Positions 1 to 7,951 of a stretch of 64,000 nt of DNA are shown piece by piece (the first letter of the stretch is position 1; every line of letters starts with the position of its first letter). The stretch covers positions 1 through 64,000 of IMG/VR virus record IMGVR_UViG_3300017605_000956; one strand, written 5' to 3'. The notes under the pieces were generated by a model. It ran no database searches. It had not been told where the DNA came from and was given only the letters and a program-made list of their open reading frames with translations. This DNA comes from a virus. The position numbers and the translations under genes are program-made.

Positions 1-8
1 AGATCCCG

Positions 9-734
9 ATGACCGTGCGCGCCCACTCGTTCGAGTTCACCGACTCGATCGTAGCTCAGACCCTCGCGATCCCGCAGCTCGAGCGGCTCTACCTGTTCCC
101 CCACCTGGCGCGTCTCGTGAACCACCCCAAGGTCGTCGCGCTGCCCGTCGCGTTCGACTCGATCCGGTACCCGGGCATGGCGCAGGGGAAGGATCGTCGT
201 CTCGCGCTTCGTCTCGGCGCAGGCCTGCCCACCAAGCGTCTCGGGGACTTCTTCCGCGTGTCGGAGCTCGAGCCCCGGTACCGCTACGTCGCGGGGATCG
301 CGTCGTGCGATCCGAGTGGTGCCGTGGCGGACCAGCTCCAGCGCGACAACCCGAAAGCGAAGGTCTCCGTCTTCAAGAACGTCGGCTGGGAGGCCGCGTC
401 GCAGCTCACCCGCCGCGCCGGCGTCTTCATCCACACCTACGACCAGGCGGCCCATCCCTTCGGGATGCCGATGTCGATCGCGGAGGCCCTCTCGACCGGG
501 AGCGTCGTCTTCACCCGGGACAGCATGGCGGCCCGGGAGTTCGCGAGCGATGCGGCGTTCTACTACAACGACCCTGCCGAGGTCGCCGCCACGATGGCGC
601 AGATCCTTGACTGGTCGGAAGAGACGTGGGCGAGGCAGTCGCAGCGCGCGGTGATGCAGGCGTCCCTCTACCGGGACAACGTCGTCCTCCCCCGCGTGCT
701 GCACGACTGGGAGCAGCTCCTCGAGCGACGTTGA
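9..734 (+). CDS. GT4-like glycosyltransferase, probably 5'-truncated by the window edge
   Basis: Predicted nucleotide-sugar glycosyltransferase of GT-B fold. The segment FGMPMSIAEAL (residues 151-161), followed by a strand ending VVFTRD, matches the donor-binding region of GT4 enzymes; a typical GT4 enzyme is 350-400 residues, and only the C-terminal half is clear here. The frame is open to the left edge of the window, so the ATG at 9 may be internal. A promoter follows immediately. The donor and acceptor cannot be told. It belongs with the glycosyltransferase block at 2738-7002. Confidence 0.75.
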   Translation: MTVRAHSFEFTDSIVAQTLAIPQLERLYLFPHLARLVNHPKVVALPVAFDSIRYPGMAQGKDRRLALRLGAGLPTKRLGDFFRVSELEPRYRYVAGIASCDPSGAVADQLQRDNPKAKVSVFKNVGWEAASQLTRRAGVFIHTYDQAAHPFGMPMSIAEALSTGSVVFTRDSMAAREFASDAAFYYNDPAEVAATMAQILDWSEETWARQSQRAVMQASLYRDNVVLPRVLHDWEQLLERR

Positions 735-759
735 CAAAGATCCGCAACGGCGGTACTCT
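731..759 (+). promoter_or_regulatory. sigma70-like promoter for the 786 gene
   Basis: TTGACA at 731-736, a 17-base spacer and TACTCT at 754-759. It begins inside the stop region of the upstream glycosyltransferase and lies 26 bases before the ATG at 786, with GGAGGC between them. Confidence 0.7.
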
Positions 760-785
760 TCCACCGAGACGGAGGCACAGCCCTC

Positions 786-1469
786 ATGAGCCTGAACAGC
801 GTCGTCGTCCTTCACGAGGCTCTCGGTAAAAAGATCCGGCACCCCATGCGTTCCGACTTCCGTCGCATCGTCTACAGCACCTACCCGGCGGCCATCGAGG
901 ATCTCGACCAGGAGGTCGCGGAGCTCGAGGCCCGTCACGACATCATCATCGTGGGCAGGGTGGGTGCGGCCATGCAGGTCCGCCCCGCCGTGGTCATGAA
1001 GCTGCGCGGGCGCGGCTGGATCGAGTCCACGAAGAACGGCCTGGTCCTCCTCTCGCCCCCCGGCTTCGTGGCGGCCCTGAAGGGCCTGGGCATGATCCAC
1101 GGGCTCGGTGAGATCACGCCCGAGCCGCTCCTCACCCCCGGCGAGCTGGTGGGTGGAGGCGTGGGCGCCGCGATCGCCGTCACGGGCATCGTGCTCGAGG
1201 GCAAGGTCGGAATCATCCTGGGCGTGCTGGGCGGTCTCGTCACGCTCATCGCGGGCGGATCCGCCGCCATCCGTCACCTGAAGTCGTCCCAGACCAGCGC
1301 GGCAGCCGGCTCCTCCCTGGCTCCGGCCGCTGCTGCGGCGGCGGCGGCTCCGCCGCCTCCGCCGCCCCCGCCTCCGAAACCCACGTCCCAGCAGCGTCTC
1401 CAGGCGGCCGTCACCGCCTACGGCCCGCTGGCCGCCGAGCTCATCAAGGGCGTGGTGTCGCTCTTCTGA
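786..1469 (+). CDS. Membrane protein with doubled GLG heptad and proline-rich tail
   Basis: 227 residues, family not recognised. Order: charged helical N-terminal domain (1-95); two adjoining heptads LKGLGMI and IHGLGEI (98-110); two glycine-rich hydrophobic segments (about 120-136 and 141-159); alanine and proline runs (180-199); a short helical tail. The heptad I-x-G-L-G-x-I recurs in membrane proteins at 12995, 13323, 14356 and 60665. The N-terminus MSLNS is identical to that of the 7063 gene. Its own promoter and abutment to the 1471 gene suggest a late structural operon. A virion membrane or scaffold role is only inferred. Confidence 0.75.
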   Translation: MSLNSVVVLHEALGKKIRHPMRSDFRRIVYSTYPAAIEDLDQEVAELEARHDIIIVGRVGAAMQVRPAVVMKLRGRGWIESTKNGLVLLSPPGFVAALKGLGMIHGLGEITPEPLLTPGELVGGGVGAAIAVTGIVLEGKVGIILGVLGGLVTLIAGGSAAIRHLKSSQTSAAAGSSLAPAAAAAAAAPPPPPPPPPKPTSQQRLQAAVTAYGPLAAELIKGVVSLF

Positions 1470-1470
1470 T

Positions 1471-1965
1471 ATGCAGCCCACGATGATGTTTGTCCGGGGT
1501 CGCATGGGGAGGATCTCCTCCCTGGGGAGCGACGTCTACAAGCGCCTCGTCACCTTCCGCCTGCTCGTGAAGGACTTCAAGGAGCGCGTCTTCCCGAACG
1601 TCGAGTTCGAGATCGTGCGCCACGGAGTCGGGGAGATGATCCTCTCGGGGAAGACCGACGGCAACGGGACCGCCGTGGTCGACTTCGAGACGTCGGCCCC
1701 CGAGTTCCTCGTTCGCGTCTATCTGCCCGAGGGCATGGTCATGAAGTCGGTGAGCGTCACCGCCGCCGACAGCGAGCCCATGGTCGTGAAGTCTCTCCAG
1801 GAGGCCCCACAGGTCCTCCTCAACACGATGGAGATGCTCGCGGGCGGCACGGGGCTCGCGCTGATCCTGATCGGCCTGCTGTCGAGGGTGACGCTGGTCG
1901 AGCGCATCGGAGAAACCGCCGTGATGGCGACCGTTTTCTACCGCGTGGGGAGAGCGGTCATATAA
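1471..1965 (+). CDS. Protein with Ig-like/carboxypeptidase-regulatory-like domain and C-terminal membrane segment
   Basis: 164 residues. Residues 25-100 alternate short strands around GKTDGNGTAVVDF (60-72), the pattern of carboxypeptidase-regulatory-like Ig folds often found on phage surfaces. A hydrophobic segment follows at 122-138. The N-terminus contains VRGRMGRI, loosely like the GLG heptad of its neighbour. The ATG lies one base after the previous stop. Function unknown. Confidence 0.65.
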   Translation: MQPTMMFVRGRMGRISSLGSDVYKRLVTFRLLVKDFKERVFPNVEFEIVRHGVGEMILSGKTDGNGTAVVDFETSAPEFLVRVYLPEGMVMKSVSVTAADSEPMVVKSLQEAPQVLLNTMEMLAGGTGLALILIGLLSRVTLVERIGETAVMATVFYRVGRAVI

Positions 1966-1966
1966 T
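1938..1966 (+). promoter_or_regulatory. Possible promoter, perfect -10 but weak -35
   Basis: TATAAT at 1961-1966 lies within the end of the preceding gene and 25 bases before the ATG at 1992. At 17 bases upstream there is only CTACCG, so activation or an extended -10 would be needed. Confidence 0.35.
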
Positions 1967-1991
1967 CGTTGGTCGGAACCGGAGGAATGGA

Positions 1992-2507
1992 ATGGAGAAC
2001 ACCGAGAAGGCAGATGCCATGGCCGCGATCGACGGCCTGGCTGCCGAGATCCACGGGGAATACGTGAAAGCCGCCGAAGCGCGCGGCTCGAGGCTTCCCG
2101 CGTGGACCGAGATCCCCGAAGACGCCAAATCCATGTGCCGCACCCTCGCGCGGCTCACGATCTCGAAGATGGAGAAGACCTACTTCGAGGCTCGCGAGAG
2201 CGCGATGAAGGACTTCGAGAAGCGCCTCGCGGAGCGTCCCGCGGCCGCGGCGCCGGCGAAGACCTCCACCCTCGACCCCTTCAACGTGATCAAGGAGATC
2301 AATGTCCAGATCGACAAGGTGCTCGACCGGGTCTACGAGATCAAGTCGGGCAACCCGCTCGAAAAGGGAATCGACTCCGCGATCGAGATGTTCGCCCAGA
2401 AGCTCGCCCTCGAGGTCCTGAGCTCGAGCCCGGAGCTCGTGGCGAAGCTGAAGGACAACGTCATCGGAGCCCTCACGGAAGGTCTTCTCGGGGACAAGGA
2501 GGAATAG
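1992..2507 (+). CDS. Hypothetical helical protein
   Basis: 171 residues, acidic and predicted mostly alpha-helical, with an Ala/Pro hinge near residues 82-92 and a C-terminal amphipathic helix region. The start is marked by GGAGGAATGGAATGG (1981-1995), the same 15 bases that introduce the gene at 18620. Not recognised. It precedes a 76-residue helical protein and the glycosyltransferase run. Confidence 0.75.
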   Translation: MENTEKADAMAAIDGLAAEIHGEYVKAAEARGSRLPAWTEIPEDAKSMCRTLARLTISKMEKTYFEARESAMKDFEKRLAERPAAAAPAKTSTLDPFNVIKEINVQIDKVLDRVYEIKSGNPLEKGIDSAIEMFAQKLALEVLSSSPELVAKLKDNVIGALTEGLLGDKEE

Positions 2508-2510
2508 ACC

Positions 2511-2741
2511 ATGTTCAAGAACCTGCTGTCGAATCTCGGCCTGGGCCAGTCGGATCTGATCCACGTCTTCGAGGAGACGCTGAAGCGCATTGACCAGCGC
2601 GACCTCTCGACGCCCGATCTCCGCAAGGGCCAGTCGATCGCCATCATCGAGATGATGAACGTCCTGCGCGACGAGGACGTCATGGCGAACGCCACCTACC
2701 AGCTCCTCCAGAAGAAGCTGATCGAGTGGCAGGGCAAGTGA
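2511..2741 (+). CDS. Hypothetical small helical protein
   Basis: 76 residues, helical, no cysteine and no membrane segment. It starts three bases after the previous stop with AAGGAGG just upstream, and its stop overlaps the GTG of the next gene (GTGA), so it is coupled to the glycosyltransferase operon. Not recognised. Confidence 0.7.
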   Translation: MFKNLLSNLGLGQSDLIHVFEETLKRIDQRDLSTPDLRKGQSIAIIEMMNVLRDEDVMANATYQLLQKKLIEWQGK

Positions 2742-4021
2742 ACGAGAACGAGATCGAGACCGCCGGGCAGGAGCAGCAGCCTACCATCCCAAGCCGCCTC
2801 GCCGGTTTCATGAACCGGATGCTCCGCCCGGCGTCGGCCAAGATCGCAGACCAGACGCTCGGGGTCGGGGGCCACTGCTGCACCGAAGACGGCCGCAAGC
2901 TGCTCAGTCCCGGCGTGCGGTGGGAAGGCGTCTTCTCGGGCTACTCCGGCTACGGCAAGGCGAACCGCGAGATCGTGATGCGGGTCGCGAACTCCATGGC
3001 CGTCGAGCTCCATCACTCCTTCGAGCCGCCCTACCGCGACGAGTACCAGCGCGCGCGGTACAAGCTCTACGAGAACTTCCGCGTGGCGAAGAAGGCGCCC
3101 TTCGTGCGCTTCTTCGGTCCCGATAAACCCGTCTCCGGGCAGCACCTCCCGAAAATCTGCTACACGATGATGGAGACGGAGCGGATCCACGCCGACATGG
3201 TGAACCACCTCAATGCGAAGTTCGACGAGCTCTGGTGCCCGACCGAGTGGAACATCAAGGCCTTCCAGAAGTCGGGGCTCAAGATCCCGGCGCGCGTGAT
3301 GCCCCTCGGCGTCGACCCGCTGCTCTACCGCCCCATGCCGCCGAAGGACTTCCCGCCGTGCCGGCTGCTCTCGACGAAGAACGCCGGGAAGAAGCACAGA
3401 CCCGACGGCTTCATCTTCATCTCGGTCGGGCTGCCGTCGATTCGCAAGGGCTTCGACGTTCTCACCCGCGCCTTCGAGGACGCCTTCGCCGGCGACAAGG
3501 ACGTCTCCCTCGTCTGCGCCGTCACCCACTACACGTCGAACGTCCAGGCCTTCGCGGAGCTCGAGAAGTACAAGAGCCGGATCTACGCGCTGACCGGGGA
3601 GTACACCGAAGCCCAGATGGCCCGGATCTACGCGAGCGCGAACGCCTACGCCAGCGCGAGCCGTGGCGAGGGCTGGAACCTCCCGGTGTGCGAAGCGGCC
3701 GCCTGCGGGCTTCCCGTGATCTGCCCCAACACGACCTCGCACCGCGAGGTCGTGGGCCAGGACGCCTTCATCTTCCACGCGGAAGGCTTCGCGCCCATCA
3801 AGGGCGCCGACTCGATCTCGCCGTGGTACAAGGACGTCCCCTTCTCGGTCTTCGGGAAGAAGTCGCACGAGGAGCTGGTGAGCATCCTCCGCAAGGTGCG
3901 TCGCAACCGGACCGAAGTGAAGATCATGGCCGAGTCGCTGAAGAACCGGATGCAGACGAAGCTGACGTGGGACCACGCGGCCGCGCGCATCACGAAGCAC
4001 CTCTTGGAGATCCAGGATTGA
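2738..4021 (+). CDS. GT4-family glycosyltransferase
   Basis: 427 residues, the normal size of a GT-B enzyme. The C-terminal domain carries SRGEGWNLPVCEAAACG (309-324), the classical E-x7-E donor motif, followed by PVICPNT. The middle part has the acceptor-domain signature CPTEWN (168-173) and FISVG (227-231). GTG at 2738 is chosen because it gives a 4-base GTGA overlap; an in-frame GTG at 2726 would add four residues. First of five coupled genes up to 7002. Probably decorates a virion or host surface glycan; the substrate is unknown. Confidence 0.85.
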   Translation: MNENEIETAGQEQQPTIPSRLAGFMNRMLRPASAKIADQTLGVGGHCCTEDGRKLLSPGVRWEGVFSGYSGYGKANREIVMRVANSMAVELHHSFEPPYRDEYQRARYKLYENFRVAKKAPFVRFFGPDKPVSGQHLPKICYTMMETERIHADMVNHLNAKFDELWCPTEWNIKAFQKSGLKIPARVMPLGVDPLLYRPMPPKDFPPCRLLSTKNAGKKHRPDGFIFISVGLPSIRKGFDVLTRAFEDAFAGDKDVSLVCAVTHYTSNVQAFAELEKYKSRIYALTGEYTEAQMARIYASANAYASASRGEGWNLPVCEAAACGLPVICPNTTSHREVVGQDAFIFHAEGFAPIKGADSISPWYKDVPFSVFGKKSHEELVSILRKVRRNRTEVKIMAESLKNRMQTKLTWDHAAARITKHLLEIQD

Positions 4022-4932
4022 GCGCCAAGGTCATCTACGGACACGAGAACCCCAAGGGCGGATCCAGCGAGTTCAGCGTCGCTCTCGCCAGAGCTCGGGC
4101 TGCAGGCCTCTATTTCGAGTTCGACGGCGGCTTCGGGGACGTGCTGATCCAGGCCACGAAGACGGACACCTTCATCAAGCTCGACAACATCGCCCCCGGA
4201 CAGCAGGCCGTCATCGTGATCTTCTGCCACAACCCGCACGCCTGGGAGCTCTTCGGGTTCCACCCGAAGAGCGACCAGTTCGTGATCCTCGCCCTGGGCT
4301 TCAGCGACCGGAAGAACATGGCGACGCGCCAGCGTCACGGGATCAACTTCCCCGCGTACTACCCTGAAGGCATCCCGCCCGTCGAGTGGTATCCCCACGC
4401 ATCGAAGGAGGACGTCGCCTTCCTGAAGACTCTGCCCGACAAGTTCGTCACGTTCGCGATCAACGCCTCCGGGGGGCCTGGCGACAATCGTTCCGTCCCG
4501 CGGCATCTCGTGGCCGACATGGTGAAGGTCTGCCGGGGGCTGGGCATCACGCCGGTCATCCTGGGTCGACGCTATCCCCACGTCATGAGGGACGACTTCG
4601 TCCCCGGCGGGAACCACGTCGAGCCCGAGGACCTGCCCGACACGATCTCCGCCGTCGACCGGCTCACGATCGCCGGCTCGATGGAGGCCTTGCGGCACTC
4701 GGTCTGCAACGTCGTCTGCGACAGCTCCATGATGCTCGCCTCGTGGAGGATGCGGTGCCCGACGTACTTCATGTGCGCCTGGGCGCTCTGGGAGATGTTC
4801 CGGAAGGACGGCGTGATCCGCGCCGAGGGCTATCGCTTCGGGATCGCCTACCCCGAGAACGAGAACTGCGTGTTCGAGGACTACGAGCAGACGAAGTTCA
4901 GCCAATACCTCCTGAAGAGGCTCTCGTCATGA
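4018..4932 (+). CDS. GT9-like (heptosyltransferase-like) glycosyltransferase A
   Basis: 304 residues. FEFDGGFGDVLIQ near the N-terminus recalls the glycine-rich loop of GT9 enzymes, with VVCDSS in the C-terminal half where GT9 proteins bind the nucleotide sugar. The start is inferred as TTG overlapping the previous stop (TTGA); no ATG fits. The next gene is a clear paralogue (MCHNP versus FCHNP, and shared spacing), so the two arose by duplication. Substrate not inferable. Confidence 0.7.
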   Translation: MSAKVIYGHENPKGGSSEFSVALARARAAGLYFEFDGGFGDVLIQATKTDTFIKLDNIAPGQQAVIVIFCHNPHAWELFGFHPKSDQFVILALGFSDRKNMATRQRHGINFPAYYPEGIPPVEWYPHASKEDVAFLKTLPDKFVTFAINASGGPGDNRSVPRHLVADMVKVCRGLGITPVILGRRYPHVMRDDFVPGGNHVEPEDLPDTISAVDRLTIAGSMEALRHSVCNVVCDSSMMLASWRMRCPTYFMCAWALWEMFRKDGVIRAEGYRFGIAYPENENCVFEDYEQTKFSQYLLKRLSS

Positions 4933-5810
4933 TCTTCACCAGCGTCCCCCACAACGTCGAAATCGTCCCTGCTGGCCTCCAGCGCGTCCAGCCCGACACG
5001 CACCAGCCCATGCACGTCGATTGGTACGCTGAACTGCTGGGGGGCTTGGGAGACGCTCTCTTGCGCATCTACAGCCACGAGCACGTCTACGCATCGCTCG
5101 CGAAGCTGCCCCCGGGCAAGAAGGCCGCCGTCGTCCTGATGTGCCACAACCCGGCGCTGGCGGAACTCTTCAAGTGGCACCCCATGAACCTGTCGGGCCA
5201 GCTCTCCGTCTTCGACCTGGGCTTCAACACGCCCTTCCATCCATGGGAGGATGCCTCCTGGCGTCGAGCCCACGGCCTCCCCGCGCAGTCCCCCTGCCCG
5301 ATGGGGGGAGCGGTTCAGCACCTCGAGGTCTACCCCGACCTCACCGACAAGGCGATGGTGAACTACATCAAGGCCGAGGGGCCGTACCTGATCCTGCACC
5401 CCAGCGCCGGCCAGTCGGACCGGGACGTGCCGCAGAACCAGTGCGAGTCGATGACCGAGCTGGCGAAGAAGCGCGGCCTGAAGGTCTACGTGATCGGCCA
5501 CTCGAAGTACATCCGGCACACCCCGATCCAGGGTGCCGAGGACCTCACCAACCGGCTCTCGGTACCGGGGATGATCGTCGCGATCCGGAACGCGGCCGGC
5601 GTCATCACCTCGCACAGCTCGGTGACGCACGTGGCCTGGCGGGAGTCGCGCCCGGTCTTCATGCTCTACCCGGACTGGGTGAAGAACACCTACGTCTCGC
5701 GCGGCGCCGTGGGCTACATGGAGGGGATCAACCGACCCGACTGCGACCATATGTTGTTCCCGGAGTACCGGGATGATCGTTTCTCGAAATGGATGGAGAG
5801 CTGCAAATGA
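4929..5810 (+). CDS. GT9-like (heptosyltransferase-like) glycosyltransferase B
   Basis: 293 residues, paralogous to the gene before it. Shared landmarks are LLGGLGDALL near residue 36, VVLMCHNP, and SHSSVTHVAWRE in the C-terminal domain, the usual place of the GT9 donor site. LILHPSAG resembles the strand that opens the second Rossmann domain. It begins at an ATGA overlap. Likely transfers a sugar onto the same glycan as its neighbours. Confidence 0.7.
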   Translation: MIFTSVPHNVEIVPAGLQRVQPDTHQPMHVDWYAELLGGLGDALLRIYSHEHVYASLAKLPPGKKAAVVLMCHNPALAELFKWHPMNLSGQLSVFDLGFNTPFHPWEDASWRRAHGLPAQSPCPMGGAVQHLEVYPDLTDKAMVNYIKAEGPYLILHPSAGQSDRDVPQNQCESMTELAKKRGLKVYVIGHSKYIRHTPIQGAEDLTNRLSVPGMIVAIRNAAGVITSHSSVTHVAWRESRPVFMLYPDWVKNTYVSRGAVGYMEGINRPDCDHMLFPEYRDDRFSKWMESCK

Positions 5811-6322
5811 GCATGAGCCTGTTCCCCGCGACCCTCATGAAGTACCGGAACGAAGCGTTCATCGAGACGGGCACCTACGACGGCCGCGGGATCATCCTGG
5901 CGCTCGCGCTGGGCTTCAAGAAGATCCGCTCGGTCGAGCTGGACCCGGGCCGCTACGACTACGCCCTGAAGTACCTGGGCGACACGCCCGGGGACTGGAA
6001 GGTCGAGCTCGACGACTCGAAGAACTTCATCCCGCGCGTCCTCTCCACGCTCGAGGAGCGGGCGACGATCTGGCTCGACGCCCACCCGATCTCGAAGGAC
6101 GACGTGGCCTTCAAGGACAAGCTCCAGTGGCCGCTCGTCGGGGAGCTGCGCGCCATCGCGCAGTTCTCGAAGCGCAAGGACCACACGATCCTCGTCGACG
6201 ACCGTCACGACTTCAAGCTGTTCGGCACCAACGACGACGAGGTCCTGGGCCTGATCCGGGCGATCAACCCGGCGTACAACGCGCGCATCGAGGCCAACAT
6301 CATCGTCGGAACCTGTCCTTGA
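5807..6322 (+). CDS. Class I SAM-dependent methyltransferase-like protein
   Basis: 171 residues. ETGTYDGRGI (motif I-like glycine loop, about 20-29) and SVELDPGRYDYA (acidic end of strand 2, about 42-53) fit a Rossmann methyltransferase; IWLDAHP is the motif IV position. An upstream ATG at 5789 is possible but the ATGA overlap at 5807 is preferred. Between glycosyltransferases, it may methylate a sugar. The target is inferred from context only. Confidence 0.65.
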   Translation: MSMSLFPATLMKYRNEAFIETGTYDGRGIILALALGFKKIRSVELDPGRYDYALKYLGDTPGDWKVELDDSKNFIPRVLSTLEERATIWLDAHPISKDDVAFKDKLQWPLVGELRAIAQFSKRKDHTILVDDRHDFKLFGTNDDEVLGLIRAINPAYNARIEANIIVGTCP

Positions 6323-7002
6323 GGAAGGCCGTCGTCTCGATGGCTTTCGGCAACGACTGGTGGAAGATCGCATCCGTCTCCTTCCAGGCGCTCTCGCTCT
6401 ACGCGGAGAAGATCGGGGCCGACTTCGTGGTCATGTCGAAGCGCCGGTACCCGAACCTGCACGTCCACTGGGAGAAGCTCGCGCTGCGCGAGATCGTGGC
6501 CGAGTACGACCGGACGTTCTACGTGGACGCCGATGCGGTGATCCGGCCCACCGCCCAGTCGGTCTTCGACTTCGTCCCTGAGACTCACTTCGCCGCCCAT
6601 GACGAGATGATCGAAACCGGGCGCGTCGACGAGTACCGCCGCTGCGCGGAGTTCTACGGCGTGGACCCGGTTCCCCGGTGGTACTTCAACGCAGGGGTCC
6701 TGGTCCTCTCGCGCCGGCACGCCGACATCTTCGCTGCCCCGACACACTTCCTCGAGAACAGCGGGATGCCCGAGCAGAACTACGTCAACGTCCGCACCCA
6801 CCAGCTCGAGGCGTCCTTCATGCACCTCGACTGGCGGTGGAACACGATCTGGGGCCGTCACCAGACCGTCGAGGAGGCTGCGGAGTCAAACATGATGCAC
6901 TACGCGGGCCTGGCGAAGTTCGGGGAGGGGGTCGCCACCATCGCCTCGAAAATGAGGGAAGACCTTGCCCGCTGGAAGTGCGCCTCCCCGGCAATCATCT
7001 AA
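6319..7002 (+). CDS. GT8-like glycosyltransferase
   Basis: 227 residues. TFYVDADAVIRP contains the D-x-D metal/nucleotide-sugar motif of GT-A enzymes, and WYFNAGVLVLSRR matches the conserved segment after it in GT8-like proteins. The start is taken as TTG overlapping the previous stop (TTGA); an ATG at 6340 would drop seven residues. It closes the coupled glycosylation operon; a new promoter starts 7 bases after the stop. Confidence 0.75.
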   Translation: MRKAVVSMAFGNDWWKIASVSFQALSLYAEKIGADFVVMSKRRYPNLHVHWEKLALREIVAEYDRTFYVDADAVIRPTAQSVFDFVPETHFAAHDEMIETGRVDEYRRCAEFYGVDPVPRWYFNAGVLVLSRRHADIFAAPTHFLENSGMPEQNYVNVRTHQLEASFMHLDWRWNTIWGRHQTVEEAAESNMMHYAGLAKFGEGVATIASKMREDLARWKCASPAII

Positions 7003-7008
7003 ACAGGC

Positions 7009-7037
7009 TTGACCTCCAGACTCCCATGCCGTACAGT
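7009..7037 (+). promoter_or_regulatory. sigma70-like promoter for the 7063 gene
   Basis: TTGACC at 7009-7014, 17-base spacer, TACAGT at 7032-7037, then GGGAGGAG and the ATG at 7063. Confidence 0.7.
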
Positions 7038-7062
7038 TCGGTCGAATGTGCGGGAGGAGAGC

Positions 7063-7497
7063 ATGAGCCTGAACAGCAGCGTCCAGTTCTACGGCGGGTC
7101 GCTCGCGTCGCCCCGTCCGATGATTCGCCACCTCGGCGTCATCAACCTGGCCCAGCCCATCGTGAAGACCGAGGAAGCGATCGGCCTCGCGGCCGGTGCC
7201 GGACTGCTGGGAGGCGGCCTCATCATGAAGGGCAAGGGCGGCATGGTCATGGCGATCCTGGGCGGCCTGACGGCTCTCGTCACGGGCGGCCTGACGCTGA
7301 TGCGCCACATGAGCCCGGCGCCCACCGCGGTCGTTCAGCTCCCCGCCGCTCCCGCGGCTCCCAAGCCCTCCAGCACGCAGCAGCTCCTGACCACGTTCGC
7401 GCCGGTCGCGCAGCAGCTCGCCCCGCTCGTCCAGAACCTCTTCGCGAAGCCCACCCCGCCCCCGGCTCCCACGGGCGCGATCGTCACCTCGCTCTAA
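7063..7497 (+). CDS. Small membrane protein, MSLNS family
   Basis: 144 residues. N-terminal MSLNS as in the 786 gene, then IRHLGVI (21-27), a degenerate form of the GLG heptad, then two glycine-rich hydrophobic segments (about 39-55 and 60-77), then a Pro/Ala-rich tail. Same domain order as the 786 protein but without its N-terminal domain, so the two are related. Monocistronic: own promoter and own terminator. Possibly an abundant virion membrane protein (inference). Confidence 0.75.
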   Translation: MSLNSSVQFYGGSLASPRPMIRHLGVINLAQPIVKTEEAIGLAAGAGLLGGGLIMKGKGGMVMAILGGLTALVTGGLTLMRHMSPAPTAVVQLPAAPAAPKPSSTQQLLTTFAPVAQQLAPLVQNLFAKPTPPPAPTGAIVTSL

Positions 7498-7513
7498 TCT
7501 CGACCGAACCTTG

Positions 7514-7553
7514 AGCCCCGGTTGCCTCTCCAGGCGGCCGGGGCTTTTTCTTT
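7514..7553 (+). terminator. Rho-independent terminator
   Basis: Stem AGCCCCGG (7514-7521) with CCGGGGCT (7538-7545), then TTTTT and CTTT. It closes the 7063 transcript. Confidence 0.8.
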
Positions 7554-7569
7554 CCCCGAGCCTCTTCTC

Positions 7570-7599
7570 GCCCGTTCCCGGCGTCAGCCGGGAACGGGC
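7570..7599. repeat. 13-bp perfect inverted repeat, loop GTCA
   Basis: GCCCGTTCCCGGC at 7570-7582 pairs exactly with 7587-7599. There is no T-run. It ends 6 bases before the -35 of the next promoter. One of about ten GC-rich perfect hairpins with 3-5-base loops in the window. Confidence 0.8.
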
Positions 7600-7605
7600 A
7601 TGAGG

Positions 7606-7634
7606 TTGACTCCGCCCTTCGCTCGCGATAGACT
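7606..7634 (+). promoter_or_regulatory. sigma70-like promoter for the 7641 gene
   Basis: TTGACT at 7606-7611, 17-base spacer, TAGACT at 7629-7634. The ATG at 7641 is only 7 bases after the -10, so the transcript would be leaderless or start translation downstream. Confidence 0.6.
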
Positions 7635-7640
7635 CCCGGC

Positions 7641-7805
7641 ATGGGAAAGCCTCGCAAGGTCCAGTACGTCACGGGCCAGCAGAAACCCCAGCCCGGCAGC
7701 ACGGTCCTCTCGCTGTGTTCGTCGTGCCCACTCGGGCGCAAGGTCGTCGACCTCTCGACGAAGGCCGTGGTGAAGGAGCTGAAGAAGAAATGGGGAAGCC
7801 GGTAG
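7641..7805 (+). CDS. 54-residue basic protein with C-x2-C
   Basis: Small basic protein: C26-x2-C29 followed by PLGRKVV and a lysine-rich helix. Not recognised. The next reading frame (7790-7951) is a diverged copy, overlapping it by 16 bases. No clear Shine-Dalgarno; it is expressed from the promoter just upstream. Confidence 0.6.
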   Translation: MGKPRKVQYVTGQQKPQPGSTVLSLCSSCPLGRKVVDLSTKAVVKELKKKWGSR

Positions 7806-7951
7806 ACCCGAAGAGCAACCCGGCGAAGCCGGGTTGTGGAGCGAAGAAAACGCCCAAGGGCGTCACCTACTACGTCTCCGCGACCTGACCCGCCGGCAAG
7901 AGGCTCGTTCGTCAGGTGACGAAGATGGTCAAGAAGGACATGGGGCTGTAG
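7790..7951 (+). pseudogene. Paralogue of the 7641 gene interrupted by an in-frame TGA
   Basis: Reads as 32 residues, TGA at 7886-7888, then 20 more residues to TAG at 7949-7951, directly against the ATG of the next gene. The part after TGA (PAGKRLVRQVTKMVKK) aligns with PLGRKVVDLSTKAVVKEL of the upstream paralogue, and TGA falls exactly where that protein has its second Cys. Either a TGC-to-TGA nonsense mutation or a recoded TGA; ACCTGAC containing the TGA can pair with GTCAGGT at 7909-7915. A nonsense mutation is the simpler explanation. Confidence 0.5.

Noticed and set aside
2696-4000. 434-codon ORF on the minus strand
   Set aside because: Antisense shadow of the GT4 gene; Arg/Leu/Val/Asp-rich composition without motif, and long antisense ORFs are common at this GC content.
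4386-4928. Upstream extension of the 4929 glycosyltransferase frame
   Set aside because: The frame is open but the translation is Arg-rich shadow of the preceding gene; the ATGA start at 4929 is supported.
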